DNA from: Mumia flava
GTDB taxonomy: Bacteria > Actinomycetota > Actinomycetes > Propionibacteriales > Nocardioidaceae
NCBI RefSeq assembly: GCF_002797495.1
Contig: NZ_PGEZ01000001.1
Span: forward strand, 1,984,001 to 2,048,000
Length of the DNA: 64,000 bases
Reading direction: 5' to 3'
Under the pieces are notes generated by a model. That model did not search any database and had not been told where the DNA came from. It was given only the letters and a program-made list of their open reading frames with translations. The position numbers were made by a program, and so were the translations under genes. The number at the start of each line of letters is the position of its first letter. The first letter of the stretch is position 1. Shown here piece by piece: positions 59,959 through 64,000 of the stretch.

Positions 59959-59995
59959 AATGTACCCGATGCGTTACGTATCCGCAAGGGTACAT
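59959..59995. promoter_or_regulatory. ArsR promoter and inverted repeat operator
   Basis: TACATT (59964-59959, minus strand) is 6 nt from the ATG. The arms ATGTACCC (59960-59967) and GGGTACAT (59988-59995) are perfect 8-bp inverted repeats 20 bp apart; the inner part ATGCGTTACGTATC is also partly symmetric. Confidence 0.65.
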
Positions 59996-60071
59996 AACCG
60001 ACGACGACGGCATCGAGGCGCTCCTGGATACCGCGCTCCGCGGCTCGGCGCCCCGCTGACCGGGTCTGCGG

Positions 60072-60686
60072 TCAGCGCGGTCCTGCGCGCAGCCCGGTGA
60101 GCAGGACGCGGAGCGTCGACCAGGCCTCCTCGAGCGCCTGGCGCCGCCGTGGCGCCGGGCGGGAGGCGATCCACAGCGCCGCCTCGTTCATGGCTCCCGA
60201 CAGGAGCGCCGCCGTCGCTGCACGGGGGACGGTGGCCAGTCGATCCAGCTCGGCGAGCTCGCGCAGGCCCTGCTCGAGAGAGCGGCCGGAGGCCGCCGCG
60301 TCGTACTCCCGCCACGCGTCCCAGCCGACGACGGCCGGTCCGTCGATCAGCAGGATGCGCCGTGTGGGCGCGGACGAGCTGACCTCCAGGAACGCGCGAC
60401 ACCCTGCCTCGAAGCCATCCCACGCATCGCCGCTCGCTGTCCGCGCCCGCTCGGCCGAGTCGGCCACCGCGCCGGCGACGTCGGAGTGCGCCCGCTCGAG
60501 CACGGCGGCGAAGAGGCGCTGCTTGCTGCCGTAGTGGTGGTAGACCGCGCCCCGGGTCACCCCGGCGGCGGCGGCCACCTGCTCCAGGCCGACGTCGGCG
60601 TAGCCGTCGGCGGCGAACAGGTCCCGTGCGGCGGTGAGCACCGTCGACGCCGTGGCCTCGCTCTCGGCCTTCGTCCTCCGCGGCAC
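60072..60686 (-). CDS. TetR family transcriptional regulator
   Basis: A 204-residue TetR. HTH in TVLTAARDLFAADGYADVGLEQ and VTRGAVYHHYGSKQRLFAAV. The ligand part resembles the family that controls quorum or aromatic degradation genes. It is divergent from a VOC gene across a strong nested palindrome. GTG 60686 start; GGGGTGAGTC precedes it. Confidence 0.9.
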   Translation of the reverse strand: MPRRTKAESEATASTVLTAARDLFAADGYADVGLEQVAAAAGVTRGAVYHHYGSKQRLFAAVLERAHSDVAGAVADSAERARTASGDAWDGFEAGCRAFLEVSSSAPTRRILLIDGPAVVGWDAWREYDAAASGRSLEQGLRELAELDRLATVPRAATAALLSGAMNEAALWIASRPAPRRRQALEEAWSTLRVLLTGLRAGPR

Positions 60687-60702
60687 GACTCACCCCTTGT
60701 CA

Positions 60703-60753
60703 TACGTACGTGGTGTATGTATAACATGGACGTATACATACACGCTGTACGTA
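60703..60753. promoter_or_regulatory. Nested double dyad operator between TetR and VOC genes
   Basis: Inner arms GTGTATGTAT (60713-60722) and ATACATACAC (60734-60743), perfect 10 bp, spacer 11. Outer arms TACGTAC (60703-60709) and GTACGTA (60747-60753), perfect 7 bp. Both dyads share the axis at 60728. The array covers the -35/-10 region of both genes and is AT-richer than its surroundings. Confidence 0.9.
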
Positions 60754-60766
60754 AAGGAGTGCTGTC

Positions 60767-61201
60767 GTGCCGTACACGAGCATCTACCCGGTGCTGATGA
60801 CCGAGGACGTCACCACCACCGCCGCCTTCTACCGGGAGCACTTCGGCTTCGAGACGGTCTTCGAGACCGACTGGTACGTCAGCCTCCGGCGCGACCGCTG
60901 GGAGCTGGCCGTCCTCGAGGCGAGCCACCCCACGATCCCCGCAGCGGGGCGCCCCGCCGCCGGCATCCTGATCAACCTCGAGGTCGACGACGCGGACGCC
61001 GAGTACGAGCGGCTGGTCACGAGCGGCCCCCTCGAGCCTCTCCTGCCGTTGCGCTCGGAGGACTTCGGTCAGCGCCACTTCATCGTGGCCGGACCCGACG
61101 GCGTCCTCGTCGACGTGATCACCCCGATCGAGCCCACCGGCGAGTACGCCGGGGAGGGCACGGGACTCCCTGCCGGTCACGACCGCTCGTCGTCGACGTA
61201 G
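60767..61201 (+). CDS. VOC family protein (glyoxalase/dioxygenase fold)
   Basis: A 144-residue VOC protein ([22 protein letters not shown], then [13 protein letters not shown] and [16 protein letters not shown]). Could be a glyoxalase, antibiotic-binding or dioxygenase type; not resolvable. The GTG at 60767 has AAAGGAGT at 60753-60760. Its 3' end overlaps the convergent AraC gene by 25 bp. Confidence 0.88.
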   Translation: MPYTSIYPVLMTEDVTTTAAFYREHFGFETVFETDWYVSLRRDRWELAVLEASHPTIPAAGRPAAGILINLEVDDADAEYERLVTSGPLEPLLPLRSEDFGQRHFIVAGPDGVLVDVITPIEPTGEYAGEGTGLPAGHDRSSST

Positions 61202-62169
61202 GGGCGGCGTCGGCGCCACTCGCCCGGGGCGCTGCCGACCTCCCGCTTGAAGGCTCGGTTGAACGACGCTTCGGACTGGTAACCCACGGCCGTGGCTGCC
61301 TGCGCCACGGTGACGGTGCCGGACTTCAGCAGCCGGGCGGCGATCTGCAGCCGCCACCGGGAGAGATACCGCATCGGCGGGATCCGGACGTAGGTGGTGA
61401 ACTGGTCGGCGAACGACGATCTCGACATGCCGACCTCGTGGGCGAGACGCTCGAGGGTCCACGGATCGGCGGGTCGTCCGTGGATGAGACGGAGCGCCTC
61501 GCCGACCTGCGGTTGACGCACCCCCGCGAGCCAGCCGCGCTCGTCCTCCCCGAGCTGCGCCAGGTGGCTGCGGAGGGCCTCGACGAACATCAGCTCCGCA
61601 AGCTTGGCGAGCAACGCCTCCCGGCCTGCGCCGGCCTCACGATCACTGGTCTGCACGGCCGCGTCGATCAGGCCGGCGACCCACTGGCGGCTCTGCGAGG
61701 ACACGGGCGAGTGGACGATGCGGGGGAGCGAGTCGAGCAGCGGGTTGAACGGTCGGCTGTCGCACCCCAGGAAGCCGCACACGAACCGCGTTCGATCCGC
61801 GGTGGACCTCCGGCTCATGCGGAGGGGGAACGGCAGCGTCCGGTCGGGAGGGCGCTGGTAGAGCGACGGGTCGGGGGCGCCCCGCATCCCCGGGGCGGAG
61901 GCCATGACGTTCGCGTCGCCACCCGGGAACGCGACCATGTCGCCCGCCTTCAGGGCCACGGGCGCCTCGCCGGGTGCGACGATCTCCGCCCAGCAGGTGC
62001 CCTCGGTCACCACGTGGAACGCGATCACGTGCTCCGCGCCCGGGAGGACCTCGCGGTGCAGCGAGGCGACGCTGGGCGACTGGGTGACGAACGGTGACCT
62101 GGCATCGACGTCGAAGAACACGGCGCCCGTCAGTCGCACCGACAGGAGCACGTCGGAAAGCACGTCCAT
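61177..62169 (-). CDS. AraC family regulator with cupin ligand domain
   Basis: A 330-residue AraC/XylS protein. The N-terminal cupin domain ([35 protein letters not shown]) is the Cupin_6 type, and two HTHs close the protein ([40 protein letters not shown]). A GGGAGGCGAGC precedes the ATG, so this one is leadered. It is divergent from the FAD-oxidase gene, its likely target. Confidence 0.9.
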   Translation of the reverse strand: MDVLSDVLLSVRLTGAVFFDVDARSPFVTQSPSVASLHREVLPGAEHVIAFHVVTEGTCWAEIVAPGEAPVALKAGDMVAFPGGDANVMASAPGMRGAPDPSLYQRPPDRTLPFPLRMSRRSTADRTRFVCGFLGCDSRPFNPLLDSLPRIVHSPVSSQSRQWVAGLIDAAVQTSDREAGAGREALLAKLAELMFVEALRSHLAQLGEDERGWLAGVRQPQVGEALRLIHGRPADPWTLERLAHEVGMSRSSFADQFTTYVRIPPMRYLSRWRLQIAARLLKSGTVTVAQAATAVGYQSEASFNRAFKREVGSAPGEWRRRRPYVDDERS

Positions 62170-62340
62170 GCTCGCCTCCCGGACCCCCGGACACCCTCAT
62201 CGGACGTCCTGACACGAATCTCGCACCTCGGGGACGAACGGACAACAGCCTCGGACGAGCGGCCATTCAGTTCGGACTCGCAGCACTCCTACGGTCGATT
62301 CCCAGCCCTTCGACGGGAGGGGCGTCCACGGGGAGGAACC

Positions 62341-63729
62341 ATGACCGTACAGACCGCGAGCAGCCTGGGCCAACGGGTCCGGGGGAGGGTCGTCGATCGC
62401 GACGACCCCGCGTACGACGAGGCACGGGCGCTCTACAACGCCATGATCGACAAGCATCCCCGACTGATCGCGCAGTGCCTCGACGCCGCCGACGTGGCCG
62501 CGTGCGTCGACTACGCACGGGAGACGGGGCTGGAGGTCGCCGTACGCGGCGGCGGTCACAACGGGCCCGGCCTCGGCAGCGTCGACGACGGGCTGGTCAT
62601 CGATCTGACGCGGATGCGCGGCGTGCGGGTCGACGTCGAGCACGGGACCGTCCGCGTGGCAGCAGGCTGCACGACGGGAGACGTCGACCATGCGACGCAC
62701 GCGTACGGCCTGGCGGTGCCGTTCGGCATCGTCTCGACGACCGGCGTCGGAGGGCTGACGCTCGGGGGCGGGATCGGGTACCTGTCGCGTCAGCACGGGC
62801 TGACGATCGACAACCTGCTCGAGGCGGACGTGGTGCTGGCCGACGGTCGCCTCGTCACGGCGAGCCCGACCAGCCATGCCGACCTGTTCTGGGGTCTGCG
62901 GGGTGGTGGCGGCAACTTCGGTGTCGTCACGAGCTTCCTGTTCCAGGCCCACCCGGTCGGCCAGGTCTTCGCGGGTCCGGTCTTCTGGGGCCACGAGCAC
63001 ACGGAGCAGGTCATGCGCGCGTACCGGGAGTTCCTCGCGCAGGCGCCCGAGGAGCTCGGCAGCTTCGTGGGCATCAAGCGGGTCCCGGCCGTCGACCCGT
63101 TCCCGGCAGAGCACCACGGCGACCTCGCCTGCGCGGTCGTCTCCTGCTTCAACGGCCCGGCCGACCGGGGAGGCGAGGTCATGGGGCGCCTGCTCGACGC
63201 GCTGCCGGAGCCGATGTTCGACTGGATGGACGAGATGCCGTTCCCGGCCGTCCAGCAGCTCTTCGATCCGCTGATCCCGCCGGGGCTGCAGTGGTACTGG
63301 CGTGGCGAGTACGTGCACGAGCTCACCGATGCCGCCATCCAGGAGCACGTCGTCCAGAGCCGGGACATGGTGGGCGCACTCTCGATGGTGCACCTCTACC
63401 CCATCGACGGCGCCGTCCACCGGGTCGGCCCGACCGAGACGGCGTGGAACGAGCGCGCGGCCAGGTGGGCGATGGTCGTCGTCGCGGTCGACGCCGACCC
63501 CGCCCTCGCCCCCGAGCTGAGCGCCTGGGCGAGACGCTACTGGGCCGCCATCCACGAGCACACGCAGAGCGGTGGGTACGTGAACTTCATGATGGGCGAC
63601 GGTGACGAGGAGCGCCTCGCCGCGAGCTACGGCGACAACTACGCACGACTGGTTGCGTTGAAGGGCAAGTACGACCCGGCCAACTTCTTCCACGTCAATC
63701 AGAACGTCGCGGCGAGGAGAGCCTCATGA
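62341..63729 (+). CDS. FAD-linked oxidoreductase (BBE type)
   Basis: A 462-residue berberine-bridge-enzyme-like oxidase. The PCMH-type FAD domain has AVRGGGHNGPGLGS with the His that usually holds FAD covalently, then GGLTLGGGIGYLSRQHGLTIDN; the C-terminal BBE part includes the end motif Y-G-D-N-Y-A-R-L and K-Y-D-P-A-N-F-F. GGGGAGGAACC precedes the ATG; TACGGT (62290-62295) is a leadered promoter. The stop overlaps the next ATG. Confidence 0.92.
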   Translation: MTVQTASSLGQRVRGRVVDRDDPAYDEARALYNAMIDKHPRLIAQCLDAADVAACVDYARETGLEVAVRGGGHNGPGLGSVDDGLVIDLTRMRGVRVDVEHGTVRVAAGCTTGDVDHATHAYGLAVPFGIVSTTGVGGLTLGGGIGYLSRQHGLTIDNLLEADVVLADGRLVTASPTSHADLFWGLRGGGGNFGVVTSFLFQAHPVGQVFAGPVFWGHEHTEQVMRAYREFLAQAPEELGSFVGIKRVPAVDPFPAEHHGDLACAVVSCFNGPADRGGEVMGRLLDALPEPMFDWMDEMPFPAVQQLFDPLIPPGLQWYWRGEYVHELTDAAIQEHVVQSRDMVGALSMVHLYPIDGAVHRVGPTETAWNERAARWAMVVVAVDADPALAPELSAWARRYWAAIHEHTQSGGYVNFMMGDGDEERLAASYGDNYARLVALKGKYDPANFFHVNQNVAARRAS

Positions 63730-64000
63730 GGATCACACGGCTCGCACTCGCGGGAGCACTCCTGGCGATCCTGACACCCGCGCCGCTGCACGCGGCGGCG
63801 GAGCAGCCGCCGACCGAGAAGGTCGAGCGGGCACGGACCACGGACGCGCCGGTGCTCACCCCGCTGACCGAGTTCGGGACCGGACTGGCCTCCGGAAGCG
63901 CGATCGGACCGGACGGAGCCCTGTACGTGACCGATCCGAACGCGGGCAGCGTGCTGCGCATCGATCGGAGGACCGGCGCGACGCGCACGTACGCCGACGG
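63726..64000 (+). CDS. ScyD/ScyE-like secreted beta-propeller protein, 5' end
   Basis: Runs off the right edge after about 91 codons. It begins with a signal peptide (MRITRLALAGALLAILTPAP, cleavage near L-H-A-A-A), then the first propeller repeat (LASGSAIGPDGALYVTDPNA, SVLRIDRRTGATRTYA). ScyD/ScyE-like proteins are of unclear function outside scytonemin synthesis. The ATGA overlap couples it to the FAD-oxidase gene. Confidence 0.75.
   Translation, partial: MRITRLALAGALLAILTPAPLHAAAEQPPTEKVERARTTDAPVLTPLTEFGTGLASGSAIGPDGALYVTDPNAGSVLRIDRRTGATRTYAD

Noticed and set aside
1-64000. Prophage, integrative element or insertion sequence
   Set aside because: No integrase, transposase, phage structural gene or tRNA-linked direct repeat was seen; only small REP-like repeats are present.

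Overview
This window is chromosomal DNA from a high-GC actinobacterium, most likely Nocardioidaceae (Nocardioides/Aeromicrobium/Mumia-like). That assignment is inferred from GC-rich third codon positions, frequent GTG/TTG starts, a FemX-type glycyltransferase (expected for LL-diaminopimelate peptidoglycan with a glycine bridge), and gene order. No IS element, phage gene, CRISPR array, tRNA or rRNA was seen.

The left end lies beside the replication origin. The order is rnpA (3' end), yidD, yidC, jag/khpB, rsmG, a 49-codon small ORF, parA and parB, with two parS sites. It continues with trxA/trxB, a pseudokinase gene, murJ, a DUF6049 gene and pcnB (4.9-13.6 kb), then a VanY-type peptidase, an MFS transporter, ino1/padR, ponA and a GT87-like gene (13.7-21.5 kb). 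The ribosomal/replication block rpsF-ssb-rpsR-rplI follows at 38-39.7 kb and dnaB at 50-51.4 kb. Having all of this on one side of the origin resembles Streptomyces rather than Mycobacterium, where these blocks flank the origin.

Between ponA and rpsF lies about 16 kb of more variable content: a WYL regulator, a biotin-sulfoxide-reductase-like molybdoenzyme, an epoxide hydrolase, an alanine-racemase-like protein with FemX, an HNH nuclease, a circularly permuted ATP-grasp / alpha-E / transglutaminase operon, a pirin, a MacB-like ABC exporter and an unusual ZIP transporter. Between rplI and dnaB are a YbdK-like ligase, a DoxX protein, Ku (NHEJ), a TetR regulator, a lipid kinase, a tiny Cys-rich protein, a MATE pump and an ABC exporter beside a MarR/GbsR regulator.

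From 51 kb to the right edge the DNA is a patchwork of small regulator/enzyme modules (MerR, AraC, ArsR, TetR, AraC) paired with SRPBCC, DHFR-like, VOC, methyltransferase, hydrolase and FAD-oxidase genes. Several have very clear operators: a MerR promoter with a 19-bp spacer, and a 51-bp doubly nested dyad between a TetR gene and a VOC gene.

Two themes cross the window. At least 20 genes have a -10-like hexamer (TAnnnT or a near match) 5-8 nt before an ATG/GTG with no ribosome binding site, which implies leaderless mRNAs and fixes several starts. An intergenic repeat related to CTGGTCGAG..GATCGAGACC appears at six or more sites and has been amplified in tandem at two of them.
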